From positions 310,001 to 374,000 of the forward strand of contig SNVD02013908.1 of NCBI GenBank assembly GCA_013180625.2: 64,000 bases of DNA, in the 5' to 3' direction. Below the pieces are notes generated by a model that searched no databases, was not told the origin of the DNA, and saw only the letters and a program-made list of their open reading frames with translations. Positions within the stretch are counted from its first letter, which is position 1. Each line of letters starts with the position of its first letter. A program made the position numbers and the translations under genes. The DNA comes from Boswellia sacra. Taxonomy: Eukaryota; Streptophyta; Magnoliopsida; Sapindales; Burseraceae. Positions 10,209 to 23,273 of the stretch are shown here, piece by piece.

Positions 10209-12175
10209 TGTAGAGTCTCAAATGTAAATTATATATATATATATATATATCCATTTATATATATTATAAATTTTAGAAAGTATGACTAAGGGTATTTGAG
10301 TAATTTTATGAGAATTGGGTTGGATAATAGAAGTGGGCTTGTGTTGGAAATTGGTAAAGGGGAATTGGGCTTGAATTTGAAATGGTTGGACTTAGGCCCA
10401 TTGAGCCAAGGCCTCATGTATATAAGAGATGGGGTTTTCTAGAATGAAGGGAAGAAAAAGGAAAAAGAAGAGAAGAGGAGAAGGAGTTTACGGTTCCAAG
10501 AAGAAAAAGAAGAGAAAAAGAGGAAGAGAAAGGAGAGGAAGGAAGAAAGAGGAAAAATTTCAAGAAGTTTAGCTTGGAAATCAGGTAGGAGATTCTAACA
10601 CTATACTTACTTCATGTTATGTGTTTTGTTGTTAAATTGATATTGTTGTGATGTATGTATCATGTTTTGACTTGATTTCTTAGTTGTTTGGATGATGAAA
10701 TATGAGTGAAGTTACTTATTGCAAGTTGTTTGTTGTGATGGCATGAAGAATTATGTGTGAATTGGAGTGTTGTTGAAGTGGAGTAGAGATGATTTTGTGA
10801 GAAGTGCAGTTTATGTGATTGTCTTGTGTTGATTGAGTTGATGCGTTTTTCTGGATTGAGAATTGTATGATTTCTCATTTGTTTTGGAAAATAGACGTAT
10901 TAAGCTTTAATTAGCCGTTGATTTCGTTGAATTTGGAGTTAAAACGGATTTTTGGTGAATTTTTGAAGTTGGGAGTTGAATTCTGGAAATGGGACGTTTT
11001 GAACCAATTCTGGAATTCGGTTTTGGTGTTTCGCTCGACAGTGAACAGTGTCGAGTGAACAGTGTTCGAGTGTTTGAGTGAACAGTGTCGACTGTTCGAG
11101 TGAACAGTATTGGTGTCCGAGTGAACAGTGTCAAGAAATAGTGTCGTGTGAACAGTATTATCGAATGAACAGTGTTCTCGAGTGAACAATATTTCGAGTG
11201 AACAGTGTCGAGAAACAGTGTTGATTGAACAGTGTCGAGTGTCGAGCAAAATTTAAGAACCACCCCAAATTGACTGTATACTTCCCAAAAAGTCCTGGAT
11301 TTTACATAAAAATCATATTTTCTTAAGATTTATCCTAGTAATGATATTGTAAGGCTATTATTGTATGCATTGGACCTTGGATGGGCCGTTTTGTATACGG
11401 ATCCAAGGAGAATGCTGATAAAAGGATGATGTGATGTGTTGGACCTTGGGTGGACCGTTCTGTATACGGATCTAAGGGGAACACGGATATGATGATGTGA
11501 TGTGTTGGACCTTGGGTGGACCGTTTTGTATACGGACCTAAGGGGAACACGAATATAATAATATGAGGTATTGGACCTTGGGTGGACCGTTCTGTATACG
11601 GACCTAAGGGGAACATGAACAGAAATTTCATGTGTGAACGAACATAACAGTTTGATATATTAGTATTGGATGCCTACTCTTGTGATTGAATGTTTGTGGA
11701 ATGTGAATAATTTCGTATAATGTTACAACTTTCCTACTGGGCTTTAGGCTCACCCCCTCCCTCCACAAGTACACAGAAGGATGCTTATCCTAGAGATGTC
11801 CCAGAGCTTTCTTAGGAGTCTGGAGTCAGTATGTATATAATTTTGGGGACTGTCTTGATTCTCCTAGTATGTAATGGGAGATTTTGCTTGGTGACTATTA
11901 ACTGATGTATTGATTTTGTCACCAGTGTATGTAAAATTAATTTTGAACAAATAGTCATAAGTTGTAATGAACTCTTGTGATGTATATTAAAAAAAAAAAA
12001 GATAATTTATGAGATATTGATGATGTAATTGGTATTAAATTCTTATTCAATCACACCCTAAAATCTCTAAATAAAAAAAAAAGATAATTGATGAGATATT
12101 GATGATGTAATTGGTATTAAATTCTTATTCAATCACACCCTAAAATCTCTAAATAAGAGATGTTAGGGCGTGACA
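10209..12175 (+). repeat. 3' LTR of Gypsy element
   Basis: 1967 bp, TGTAGAGTCTC..GGGCGTGACA. It matches the 5' LTR but has a (TA)n expansion at about 10230-10250, four instead of six 67-bp units (11370-11615), a rearranged GTGAACAGT block, and a duplication of about 75 bp near its end (about 11990-12140) that includes 'gagatattgatgatgtaattgg'. Confidence 0.95.
11990..12160 (+). repeat. About 75-bp duplication in 3' LTR only
   Basis: The segment from an A-run through 'agataatt.atgagatattgatgatg' to 'caccctaaaatctctaaata' occurs twice in tandem. The 5' LTR has one copy (5275-5358). It arose after the LTRs were synthesised and is a marker private to this LTR. Confidence 0.9.
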
Positions 12176-13372
<1,197 letters not shown>

Positions 13373-13617
13373 CGACTTTGAAATGCTCGCCGTAAGTTTT
13401 CGTGCTGTAGATGATTAGACAAAGAACAATACAAAGAGCTAAGGGTTTATTGATTGTGAAAATAACAGAAAAAAGAGGTTCAGTTTGTGCAAGTGGAGAC
13501 TGAACCTGTAGACATTGAATCCCGAGTGTTCGTCACTTGGAATTATATAATAGCTCAACAATAGTAATCAAATTTACCAGCCAGTCCAAGCTTTCGTCCA
13601 CATTCATTTGTCTACAT

Positions 13618-13641
13618 GAATAACACAAAAGGTGCAATTAA
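13618..13641. repeat. 24-bp direct repeat, left of DRP3 fragment
   Basis: 'gaataacacaaaaggtgcaa' plus ttaa, identical to 14137-14160. The two copies bracket the captured DRP3 exons. Confidence 0.9.
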
Positions 13642-13668
13642 GAATAAGTAGGCGTAAATATACTTCAC

Positions 13669-14127
13669 CTTCAGAGTATTTAGAAAGAATATTCAGAAGT
13701 AGAGCACCCTGACTAGCCTATCAGATGCAAAAGTTGACAAGTAATTAGTACAAACATGTGGCAAATACCAGCAGTTAAAGGACAGTATAAAGCTCGGTCA
13801 AAACCACCAAGTGAAATCATTTGTCTACAATCAAACACAAGCTCTCCACATGTTGAAATTAAAGAATAAATTCTGAATCACAAGCAAACACCGCACTACA
13901 ACATAAAAATTAATTTAAAACAAGAATAAAATTCTGTTTTCCTTCCTAAGACTAGAATTCATGATTTTGTAACTTAAAAAAGGATAAAAAAATAAAAATA
14001 AAAACAGGTGCACCTTTGATTCTGTGATCTCTCCATAATTTGCTTGCTCTTTTGCAACAGAAACCAGGGCTGAGCTTATACGTGACTTCAACCCAGGAAG
14101 AATAGCCTTAATATGTTGTACTAGAAT
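13669..14127 (-). pseudogene. Captured dynamin-related protein 3 exons
   Basis: There are two minus-strand exons. 14127-14014 encodes 38 residues (ILVQHIKAILPGLKSRISSA, then LVSVAKEQANYGEITESK) with acceptor TTTGCAG and donor AAAG|GTGCAC. 13717-13669 encodes ASQGALLLNILSKYSE with acceptor GATAG and donor GAAG|GTGAAG. Joined, they keep frame across the junction. The sequence matches the dynamin middle region of plant DRP3A/B, GTPases for mitochondrial and peroxisomal fission. No GTPase or effector domain is present. The fragment is flanked by identical 24-bp repeats, which hints at how it was acquired. Confidence 0.88.
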
Positions 14128-14136
14128 CTGCAAAGA

Positions 14137-14160
14137 GAATAACACAAAAGGTGCAATTAA
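14137..14160. repeat. 24-bp direct repeat, right of DRP3 fragment
   Basis: Second copy of the repeat at 13618-13641, 10 bp outside the DRP3 acceptor side. Confidence 0.9.
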
Positions 14161-14741
14161 TAGACAACTAGGAAGTTTATCAAATCCTACAGCACACAGG
14201 CATGAAACAATCAGTTCCCTTTCTTTTTAAAATAACTCTCAATTTCAACATAAGAAACTCTACTACACGAAAGCATTATCAAATCCTAACACTCAACAAC
14301 TGCTACTTTCTGTTGCTATTCCAATATCATATCCAATTACCACATCAAACTAGAAAAACTGATTTGCTCCATAATACAATTCAGTAAATAAAAAGGCATC
14401 CATAGATCTCCATCAAATCAGAAAAAAAATCTATTTTTTTTAAATGAGATCGAAATTCAATTAGCACAACACACCTTATAAATTACAAACTAAAATATTC
14501 CAAACAATGTCATTTTGCATTTAAAAAACCAGAAATTCAATAAGGACAAAATCCTTTTTTCTTTTTTACACCTGAATTTCAAATCATTCACAATGTAATT
14601 TTGCATTAAAAAAAAAACCACTAACTCAATTCCTCCTGACTCTCTGATCACACAACAACAACAACAACAACAACAACAATGATAGAATACAAAAAGAGGT
14701 ACTGTCAGATGTTGCATAATAAACCCAATGATTGGACTTAC
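14161..14741. other. CACTA interior, no recognised gene
   Basis: A/T-rich, probably intron or filler sequence between two captured fragments. It includes a (CAA)n tract at about 14652-14679. Confidence 0.5.
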
Positions 14742-15175
14742 ATTAAATCATAGAGCATTACCAGAAAAGAACCAAGGAAGAAAGCAGTTGCGTATCCAAC
14801 ACACACAAACACCACCATTTGTTCCTTCCTTACACCATAAAAAACCAACTCATACTCCCCAAACACCAACCACAACCCTTCCATCACTGCATCCAAAACA
14901 TAAAATAAATAATCAATAACGAATTTAATTTCACTATCCAAACAGAGCCTAAAAAGAAAAATGAATTCATTACCTGAAGCGAGGGAATAGATGATGAGGA
15001 AGTTCCGCTGGAAGCGGAGGAAGGAAGAGGAGATTCCGAGGTCAAAGAGAGAGGAAGATGAAAGCTTGTTGGATGAATATGAAAGAAAGAATATGGAGAA
15101 GAAGCAAGAAAGGAATATCAATATATGGAGAAACGGACTCGGCTCCCAAATGGTGCTCTCGATCGCAACTCCCAT
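14742..15175 (-). pseudogene. Captured MFSD5-like transporter, first two exons
   Basis: Exon 1 (15175-14974) encodes 67 residues starting MGVAIESTIWEPSP, with a strong hydrophobic segment (HILIFLSCFFSIFFLSY) and the block SSSFLRFQRNFLIIYSLAS, which I recall from plant major-facilitator proteins of the MFSD5 / molybdate-anion transporter type. The donor is TCAG|GTAATG. Exon 2 (14886-14742) starts VMEGLW and ends FLGSFLVMLYDL at donor AAT|GTAAGT; its acceptor is ATGCAG. The frame stays open across the junction. The remaining ten or so membrane segments are absent. It is the first of the captured genes in transcription order and keeps an ATG. Confidence 0.7.
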
Positions 15176-15540
15176 TTTCTTTGAGCGACTTTGCTCGCGA
15201 CTACTCAGATCTCCCAGAAACCCTAGATCATGACTTGTTCGTGGAAGGAAATGTACGGAATACAGGAGTGAGATAGTGACTCAGTGAGCTAGTGAGTGAG
15301 TGAGAGAGCGAGTGTCAGATCTGTATAGTACTTGATCGAGTTCTGCAACTGCAAGTGCAATTGAAAGGAACATGAAGGTGTTGGCTGAAGTCGACGCTGC
15401 GCGATGCTGGAATCGACGAGTCGCGGGGCTGCTAGAGTCTGCGAGGTTGGAGTCGGCGAGTCGCTGAGGAGGTGCTGCGGCGCTGGAGAGAACGAGAGAG
15501 AGACGGCTTAGTTTAGGTTTTAGGTTAGGTTTGTGGAAAT
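15176..15540 (-). promoter_or_regulatory. GC-rich upstream region of captured transporter
   Basis: Distinctly GC-richer than its surroundings (about 15380-15500, rich in gcgctg/gagtcg). On the minus strand it lies directly upstream of the captured ATG at 15175, so it may be the original 5' UTR/promoter or another captured piece. No coding sequence was recognised. Confidence 0.35.
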
Positions 15541-15893
15541 TATTTTGTTTATATAGTTTAGCAAAATTACTTGAATTTTTAATATATTAAAATTTTTCAT
15601 AATCACCCCTAAAAATTACTTCTAAGTATTTAAACTTTATTTGTTTTCATATGTATCCTAATTACTTGTTAATTACTTGTCACTATCTAAAAATGTGAGA
15701 AATATGTAATATAATCAAAACAACAAGTGACAAGTATGAAGAAAATATGGGTTTGACTTTCATGTTAATGTTATAATTCTCACTTTTAAAAAAAAGGTCA
15801 AATAAAAAAAATACAAAGTGATAAATATGTGAAAATTTAAAGGTCAAATAAAAAAAATACAAAGTGATAAATATGTGAAAATTTCTTGTAGTG
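15541..15893. repeat. Right subterminal region of CACTA element
   Basis: A/T-rich with short inverted motifs (acttgtcac / gtgacaagt). It has a tandem duplication of a 45-bp unit, 'aaggtcaaataaaaaaaa'..'gtgaaaattt' (about 15794-15838 and 15839-15883), directly next to the terminal TTTCTTGTAGTG. Confidence 0.75.
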
Positions 15894-17155
15894 TATGGTT
15901 TGAAAGCCTGATGATGATAACTAAAAAAACCAATCGAAGTGGAATCCTAATCTGAAGAGACACAGAAACACCCAAGGAATTTTAAACACATAACCGTACA
16001 TAGAAAAAAGCTTAGAAACCCTTATTAGGCATTACAAACGTGAGGCTATAGGGTATGGGCCACGTGTGTATGAGGCTCACAGCTGAAAGAAATTAAAAAA
16101 TGGGATGAAATTTCACAAAACAAAGGCACGCTTGTAGTTACATGTCCACGTTTGCTCCTTCTCTCTTTCATTATTTAAGCTTGAATTCCTGGAACTTTTG
16201 GGGAACTGTTGGGCAGAATTCTTAGCCAATTTTGGAGAGGATTCTAGATAATTTCTTGTCGGATTTTCACTATAAACAACTAAAAAACACAAAAACACAT
16301 ATAAATCATTCTTTGGAGAGTTCTAAGTGAGGTTTTGTAAGAGTTTTTGACGATTTTGTTCCACTTTGAAGATTTTGGTAAGCCTGAAGGCAATGACTCC
16401 ATTGCCATCTCTTTTCCTTGCTTTTATTAATTTATTTTAGCATTTTTTATTGATTCTTCCTTCTACCTTTCTTTCTTTGCCATTTTTATGATTTTCATTT
16501 GAATTTTGAATTTAATAGAATGTAGAAAGTGGGCTTTTTGCATGTTTTGCAGTGGTTTTGAATTAGATTCCATGGAATTGATTTGTTGGAGTTATTAGTG
16601 TAGGTAGCAAGCTTTTTATGGAATATGTGTTGCTCCTATGATGAATTTTGATGAATTTCGCATGTTAGAATTATTAGTTTGAGATTATGTTATGATTTAT
16701 TATGCTTTGATATTGATATGAATATGTCATGATATTTTAAGTCTTGGCATTAATATAATTTTGCCATGTTTCTAGAATACAAATTTTAACATGTTGGTAG
16801 TTTATGATAATGTTATATGCATAATTAGGGGCTGCTATGCTTTATTTTCTATTCTATTCTATTTTCTTTTGCCAATTTACTTGATTTGTGATCATGGAAT
16901 GCATGTATTAAGGGTTGCCTTGTCATTTGAAATTGTTAGCACGTCAAATTTTTCTTATTCAATGTTAGGAATAGTATGAAGATGTAGTTAATTTTGCATA
17001 TTTGTCAAGTGTGAACTTTCCTTGTTGAGTTATTGGTTTACAAAAAGAATAGGGGTTGCCATGATGAAATCTTCCATGAGATATTATGTTTTGTTGTTCA
17101 TGACAACGTGCTTGACTTTAATTGACTTCATGATGTGTTGGTTGGATGGATTCAA
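15894..17155. other. Repeat-like flank, no gene recognised
   Basis: A/T-rich DNA with only short open frames. It is contiguous, apart from the solo LTR, with 18893-19965 and may belong to the same unclassified repeat as copy B. Confidence 0.4.
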
Positions 17156-17160
17156 GTTAA

Positions 17161-18887
17161 TGTTAGGAATATGCCCTAAGAGTATGGATATTTTTCTGTA
17201 ATTTATCAACATTAACAATAAATAAATAAAGTTGTTATTATTCATTTGTGTCCAAATATGATTGTATCAATGACACAAGACTCCAGAGCTTGTACATTGA
17301 TAAAGTACTGTATATATGATATAAATATGAGACATAGGACTTTATTGTAGCTCAAAACTAGTTCAAAAACTGATAAACAAAAGTTAGGCGCTTTGTTTGG
17401 ACAAGGTTGTTGTGTTCTTTGTCTTCAATGGGAAAATAATGAATCTCTAACCATTTGAAGCAGTTGACTCTAGGACAAAGACACTTGTGCATTATGAATG
17501 CATTGAACACGGATCACGTAGAAATTATCTATTTGATGGAAATATTGTAACCGAATGTGAATTTCTACACCCAAGCACTAAAAGCATTCCTACCTTAATC
17601 CTGAGTGGGTATTGTACCTCTGCCATATAGACTATGGTCTTTGAATAGAATAAAAAATGAGATCTCAAAGAGTAAGATCAATACCTTGGCTAGTTGAGAT
17701 TGTAAGATTTGTATGCTAGTAGACACTATACCATAGATATGGAATTCATGACTCCGAAAGGATTGCAGAGTACCACATTGATAGTTTTACAAGGTTTTAA
17801 ATGGTAGAATCTTGGCCAAGTGTTTAATGAAGGATGTTCATTAAACTATGATTAAAATAAGTCTTAACCCATTTAAATGGTGTAAAACTAGTATCAAGGA
17901 TTCAAAATGTAATTGGAGGAGTAATACGGTAAATTATACCTAGCTAAAATAATTGGTATTCTATGAAAAGTATTTACGTACCTGTTGCGCAATAGATAAG
18001 GCTTAAAGATATAATTTAATCAGATTATATTATTAAGCTTTCTATAAAGAGTATTTAATTCAAGAGTATAGCTTTAGACCTATAGTGGAATGAACTAAAA
18101 TTAATAGGTGGAGCCTACTACAGTTATGAGATAAAACGGTATTGAGTCAAACGTATTAGAGCTCGTAATTAAATATATCCATTAAGGTCTCTTGGGCAGC
18201 TAATATAAATTGTCTAAACAAGGATTAAACTTGAGAAATTAATTATTTAATTTAATTAGGTCTTTTAGAGAGTAAAGCCCGTGTATTAGATTAAATATAT
18301 TTGACTAGTAAATGGGCTCGTTATTTAATTAATTTAATTAATTAGATTAATTAATGACTAGTATTTGGGCCAATTCAATTAATTAGATTAATCTACACAT
18401 AAATTGGGTTAGACCTAATTAAGTGTTAAAATCCTAATCAAAGACTTAATGACATTAAGTTCATATACAACTAGGACTATTAGTCTTAGAAGCTTAGAAA
18501 ATTAGTTAGAATAAGCCTAATAGCATTAGTTTTCTAGTCAAAATTGGACAAGGATTCACAAATACATAAAAGGATGAATTAAGTTAGTATTATGAGAGTT
18601 TTAAGTGAATAAGTTGTTACTATTCACAAAATACTGTTCACAATGTACTATTATTGGTTACTATTTACATAGTACTATTCAATAGTTACTGTTCATTGAC
18701 ATTATTTATCCAGCATAGTCTAATGATTTTAAGACGCCCACATGGCTCGTTTTAGGCATTTGTTATACATATCTAGGAACTGAAGTGATGAGAAAGTAGA
18801 TCAAAATTTTGAAGCATATGTTCACAAGATCTTGATCACGGAGGCTATTCCGTAGTCTTGAAATGTTTAAGGCACTGGGTTCCTACA
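17161..18887 (+). mobile_element. Solo LTR (1727 bp)
   Basis: Starts TGTTAGGAATATG and ends GGGTTCCTACA, with imperfect terminal inverted repeats (TGT.AGGAA / TTCCTACA). The flanks carry a perfect 5-bp duplication GTTAA (17156-17160 and 18888-18892). No coding sequence, primer site or second LTR is inside, so it is a solo LTR left by recombination between two LTRs. The ends look Copia-like, but the superfamily cannot be decided from the LTR alone. An ACTGTTCA-rich stretch lies at 18610-18700. Confidence 0.88.
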
Positions 18888-19074
18888 GTTAATGAGTTAA
18901 AATGAACTTTTATGCCATATTTTCCCATGTTTATGAATTTGTGTGTTAAAGGTTGATTTTAGTCTTCTATTTTGTGATTTATAAGTAGAAACATCGCAAT
19001 TTCATCTTTATATGCTTGTTCATAATTTCTGCCTAGTTGGGAAATTATGCCTTTAAAGTGATTGAGAGTAGATG

Positions 19075-19545
19075 TGAGAATTGATGAATGATGGGTGGAC
19101 TCATGTTGTTTGGTAAGGGACTCATCTTTCAAATTATCACTCTATTTACGTGCTTGATAATATTTTCTTAGTGATTGGAAGTGTGATTGTGATCGAATAT
19201 ATTGGATAGAAGATGGGTGGACTCATATTGATGGTAAGGGATTCATTTTGGAAGATTGGTGTGTGGTGTATTTTGGAGATGTTGAGTGTGGATGGACTCA
19301 CTATTGATAGTGAGTGATCCGTTTTGGCAAACTGGAAGTTATGTTGTGTATTTTGGATATGTGGATGATGGACGAAATCAAATTAGTGGTGAGGAATCCA
19401 TTTTTTGGAAGTTTGATGGTTGTATTGTGCACTTTCGAGATGTTGATAGTGGATGAAATCACATAGTTTGGGAAGAGATCCACTTGGATAAAACGGGAGC
19501 TATGTTTTGGAAGTGTTGAGTTGATTTGATACGGAGCTGTTGACA
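19075..19545. repeat. Degenerate tandem units in repeat copy B
   Basis: About five diverged units of roughly 70-90 bp, each with 'gatgg.tggactcat..t.gg.aaggga.tcattttgg'. Similar units occur at about 340-600. Confidence 0.6.
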
Positions 19546-19630
19546 AAGATGGACAAAGGATTAATAAACTATTGACATCTCACATGATAAATAAAAAAGA
19601 TAGAACTGATCGTGTGCATTAAATGGAAAC

Positions 19631-19965
19631 AGGATCAAGATGGACAATCATTAATGAATTAAAACTTTGAACTCGATAGACCCTAATAGAGGTCGAGCTA
19701 TGTCCGGGTAGATAGAATCTGTACCTAATTTCTTGAACCCGTTTTTGAATAGTGAAGGCAGTTTAGGTCTAGAAATGAGGGATCGGATTGTCATCACTCA
19801 ATTTACTAATGGTTATTCTCGATTAACGACTCTGTGATCTTCAAACTTGTCTTTGTGACTTGCCCCGTTGTGCCTCCAGGTTCTGAAAGGGTTTGGAAAG
19901 CAGTGCTAAGGTCGCAAACACTTGGAGTGGGATAGAAATCTTGCTCACAATATTAATTTATGAAA
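19631..19965. repeat. Dispersed repeat copy B, conserved 3' part
   Basis: Homologous by eye to 790-1190 and ends near the same 'cacttggagtgggat' block. The 60-bp duplication seen in copy A is absent. Confidence 0.55.
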
Positions 19966-20560
19966 ACTACATTAAATAAGACACATGTCAATACTTTAAA
20001 AATGGTGTGATGTAAGGTAACATGAAGATTGCAAAATTAAAAAATATTTTTTTTTTTTCGTTGTGTTTAGTGATTTTCAAATGATAAATTATCATTTATT
20101 AAATACAATTATTGAGATGTTAATATATGTCAAAGTAACATGTGTTGTAAGTTTAATTTTATAAAAAGAAAAAGTATATGTATTTTGTTTGAGTAGTTTT
20201 AGGTATACAACTAATCCAAACAATCACATTCATATAATTTGACATGGCACAAATTTATAGGATGAATAAAAATAAAAATTTTAATAAATAAAATAAAATT
20301 CACCTCACCTCACTAATGATTTTGTGTCAAGTCAAAGTTAAAATGTATACATTGGATGCACATTTGAAATTAACAAGTGATTGAAGCTTATAATTCTCAT
20401 TCCTCATTTTAACAGCTATTTGGAATGATAAATTACTCAATTATTAAATGATCGAGATCGACATATAAATGATAAATCACTTTCATAGTATATAATACAT
20501 GAACATCACAATCATCTAATAATAATAATAACAACAATAATGATTAGAAAGCAACACTCT
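19966..20560. other. Intergenic region downstream of PGL-like gene
   Basis: A/T-rich with no gene recognised. It should contain the polyadenylation region of the minus-strand gene ending at 20569. Confidence 0.5.
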
Positions 20561-20568
20561 TGAAGCTT

Positions 20569-22485
20569 TCAAGAAGTTGAAGCGGCAACTTTCCCATTGC
20601 CACGGAGGAACAAAGAAGCGGCATTAGCATCAGCAAACCAAACAAGCTTCCCATCCTTGGGCCGAACCAACTGGGCCGGATGAGGCCCATCTGGTTGCCC
20701 ATTCATCATCGAATTAAAAAATGGGCGAGCCACATCAATCCCAGAAGCCACGATAATCACGTGGGCAGCAGCTTGTATTACCGGTAGAGTGAGGATGACT
20801 TTCTCCATAGACGTGTTGGAGTGGGAGAAGAGGGCAACCCACTGGGAGTCCTCTTCCGGAGCTGGGTGATTAGGGCGGAGAGATGCCACGTCACAGTGGG
20901 TCCCGAGAGTTAAGAGAACAAGATCAAATCTTGGGCAGTCACTTGATGGAGAAACGGGGACCGTCCGTTTCCTGACTTGTTGCCTGATGGAGAATTCGTA
21001 GCTATTGGCTGCTGTCTCTCCCGGTACGCCGTGACTCACTGAAATAACATGCGTCGGCAGTATTGGGACCTGTGTCAACATAAAAGAAGCGTAAAGGAGT
21101 AAATAAATAAATATTATTAACTATAGCGTTAACATATGTTTAATGATATATTAATTAGAAGATCTGATAATTTTTTCTAATTTTATTTAATGATTAAATT
21201 TTATTAATTAAAATTTATTTAATATAATATCAACTTTTATCATAATTATAATGTTAATATGTGTCTTTACGCTATACATTAATAGTCCTTAAAATGAAAT
21301 TGTCATGTCTGGTTGGTCCAAGTTCAGTGCCGTGTTAGCTTTTTGGCCAATTTTGTTAATTTGATGTATAAGTGGAGGTTGAGCCAAGTCGCTCTTAAGT
21401 TATTCTTTCTCGATTCTAAGTTTGAGAAGCAAAAAATAATGAGTTTTTTAGTGGTAAATTATATATAAGTTTAAAACACCCACCAAGTTGCGGAGTGTCT
21501 AGATGCACTCAAGACTCTCAATTCAAATAATTAAAAATCATAGTTCAAGGCTTCATATATGTTGAAATATGTACTATATTTAGGCCACATTAATACATGA
21601 TATTATTTGGCTATTTTTAAGCATGAAATTGAAAGATAAACAACAATGTGCACTGAAAATTTCGTGCGGCTTATAAATCTCTTGAAAACAACAACTTTAA
21701 TAGTTATTAATCATTAAAACTTTAGTTTATGTTTTTGATTATTTAGATTTACTGAATAGAGGGTAGGGTAAGAAATTAAAGAGTTTGAAATGAGTTATGA
21801 AATGAAAATGTTGGCATTGGCACGCTGTGATTTCTGATGGTTAATTAATCATTTTTCAAAACTTGTAGCAATTATCGAAATTAGTCAAAACAGCTCTCCT
21901 TCATGATTGGCGGAGGACAACTAGAAATAATTAATAAGACGAAGTGTAAGCATCATCTTCTACGCAACTTTCTAGCTCATAGCATGTGTGAGGAATTCAA
22001 AACCGTACGTAAAGAAGAGTCGATCAGAGAAGGAATGGGAGAGAGAGAAAAAGATGAAAAAACCTTGGAAATGAAAGCTTCAGTGGCTTGCCTGTAGAAG
22101 CTATCAGGATGCCTCTTATTAGGAACGACGTTCTCCTCAGCCCAAAACACATGCCACTTTGACCACTCCATCGTCTTCAAAAATGGTGGCCTTGTAAGCT
22201 TCCTAGATCACAATTTCACGCATATATGAGAAAACAAATAAAAAAATGATATTAATTCCATACAAAAGTTTAAAGGATTCCAAGAACGATTAAGAAGTAG
22301 AGAGGTTGAGAAAGAAACCCTAAACGGTTTAATATATCTCCCCCGGAAACAACAAGGGAAAACGAGCCTTTCTCATTTATAGCAGATTCAGATATTTGAT
22401 AAACATAATCAGCAAGACACGAGTTGAGCTCTTCACAGGTATCAAATAATCTGAGTTCTGGTTCTCCTCTGGCGTCCATTATCAT
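20569..22485 (-). CDS. 6-phosphogluconolactonase-like protein, three exons
   Basis: Exons 22485-22319, 22202-22064 and 21069-20569 join to 807 nt (268 aa) with GT..AG introns; phases fit (167+139+501). Family landmarks are visible: FSLVVSGGD near the N-terminus, MEWSKWHVFWAEENVVP in exon 2, FDLVLLTLG and a C-terminal QLVRP.DGKLVWFADANAASLF. PGL hydrolyses 6-phosphogluconolactone in the oxidative pentose phosphate pathway, and the length is normal. However, the usual GxGPDGHxASLFPGH motif reads TLGTHCDVASLRPNH, and VDER reads AEEN, so several catalytic or phosphate-binding residues are gone. No plastid transit peptide is evident. The gene may be a diverged paralogue without lactonase activity or a recent pseudogene; the open frame argues for the former. 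Confidence 0.85.
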
Positions 22486-22553
22486 TAGCTTTCACTTAAG
22501 CGGAACCTATTCTTCTTTTTGGTAAGTGAAGCATCTTCTTTACAGCTCTATGC

Positions 22554-22562
22554 TTTATATAA
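22554..22562 (-). promoter_or_regulatory. TATA box of PGL-like gene
   Basis: The minus strand reads TTATATAAAG about 70 bp upstream of the ATG at 22485, a typical plant TATA position. Confidence 0.55.
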
Positions 22563-22569
22563 GACAAGG

Positions 22570-23264
22570 AACAGGAATAGAGGGAGAAAAGTAAAGAGAG
22601 AGTTCATGTCATGAATTGACAACGAAAACGACGAGAGATCGTTTACTTGTGGAGTTCGAATACAATAAATATCCAAAGGGACCAAACCCTTACATCAACA
22701 AAGGAGAGAAGCATGGAAAAATGAAAACCCTACCTAGCTGAAATTTTACTTGTTTTTTCTTTTCGATGCTTTGACTTTACTGGATAAGTATGAAGTAATG
22801 AAGTTACTCGTACAGAAGTTACTGCTGACCTATGCACGCATGCGTGAAACAACGCAATATTGCCTTAAAAGTTTCAACACAAAATTAACAAACATGTTAA
22901 ACGAGTATTTGGCTGTTTCCATTTAAATATGAACTCGACCGAAAAATATGTTTAATGCCTTTTTTTTTTGGGTGATATTGTTCAGACATATATTGATATC
23001 GAAGAATGCCCACTAGTAAATTTTGATCCAAGCCATATTAGGATCATTAAAGTTTTTCAATGCCCGGTAGTACATTTTAATCTAATTTGGCATGTCTTCA
23101 TAACGTATTTGAAGCTTTTGTTCCATAGTTATATGATGCAATAGGTGTGAAATTTAAAAAAAAAAAAAAAAAGAGAGAGAGAGAGAGATGAAGAACATAA
23201 TTGCCTGTTACAACAATGTGACGTTTCTGATAGTAATTCAAACTCGAGAATGCTTGACGGAGAA
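22570..23264. other. Intergenic region
   Basis: No gene recognised. It holds an A-run and (GA)n at about 23155-23190. Confidence 0.5.
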
Positions 23265-23273
23265 AAAATGTTA
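23265..23273. repeat. 9-bp target-site duplication (left) of MULE
   Basis: AAAATGTTA, repeated at 29032-29040. Confidence 0.9.

Larger units (their letters stand above)
3375..12175 (+). mobile_element. Ty3/Gypsy LTR retrotransposon, chromovirus-like
   Basis: A structurally complete 8801-bp element. It has two LTRs (3375-5377 and 10209-12175) starting TGTA.AGTCTC and ending GGGCGTGACA, a 5-bp GGATC target duplication, a primer site for initiator tRNA-Met, a purine tract, and gag-pol in the order gag, protease, reverse transcriptase, RNase H, integrase. Integrase after RNase H places it in Ty3/Gypsy. The C-terminal chromodomain-like segment, Met primer site and about 2-kb LTRs suggest the Tekay/Del chromovirus lineage (inference). 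The LTRs differ by only a few percent plus repeat-number changes, yet the polyprotein has a frameshift and three nonsense codons, so it cannot act alone. Confidence 0.97.

Noticed and set aside
14991..15276. Plus-strand frames over the captured transporter exon
   Set aside because: The minus-strand translation has membrane segments and matching splice sites; the plus frames are antisense shadows.
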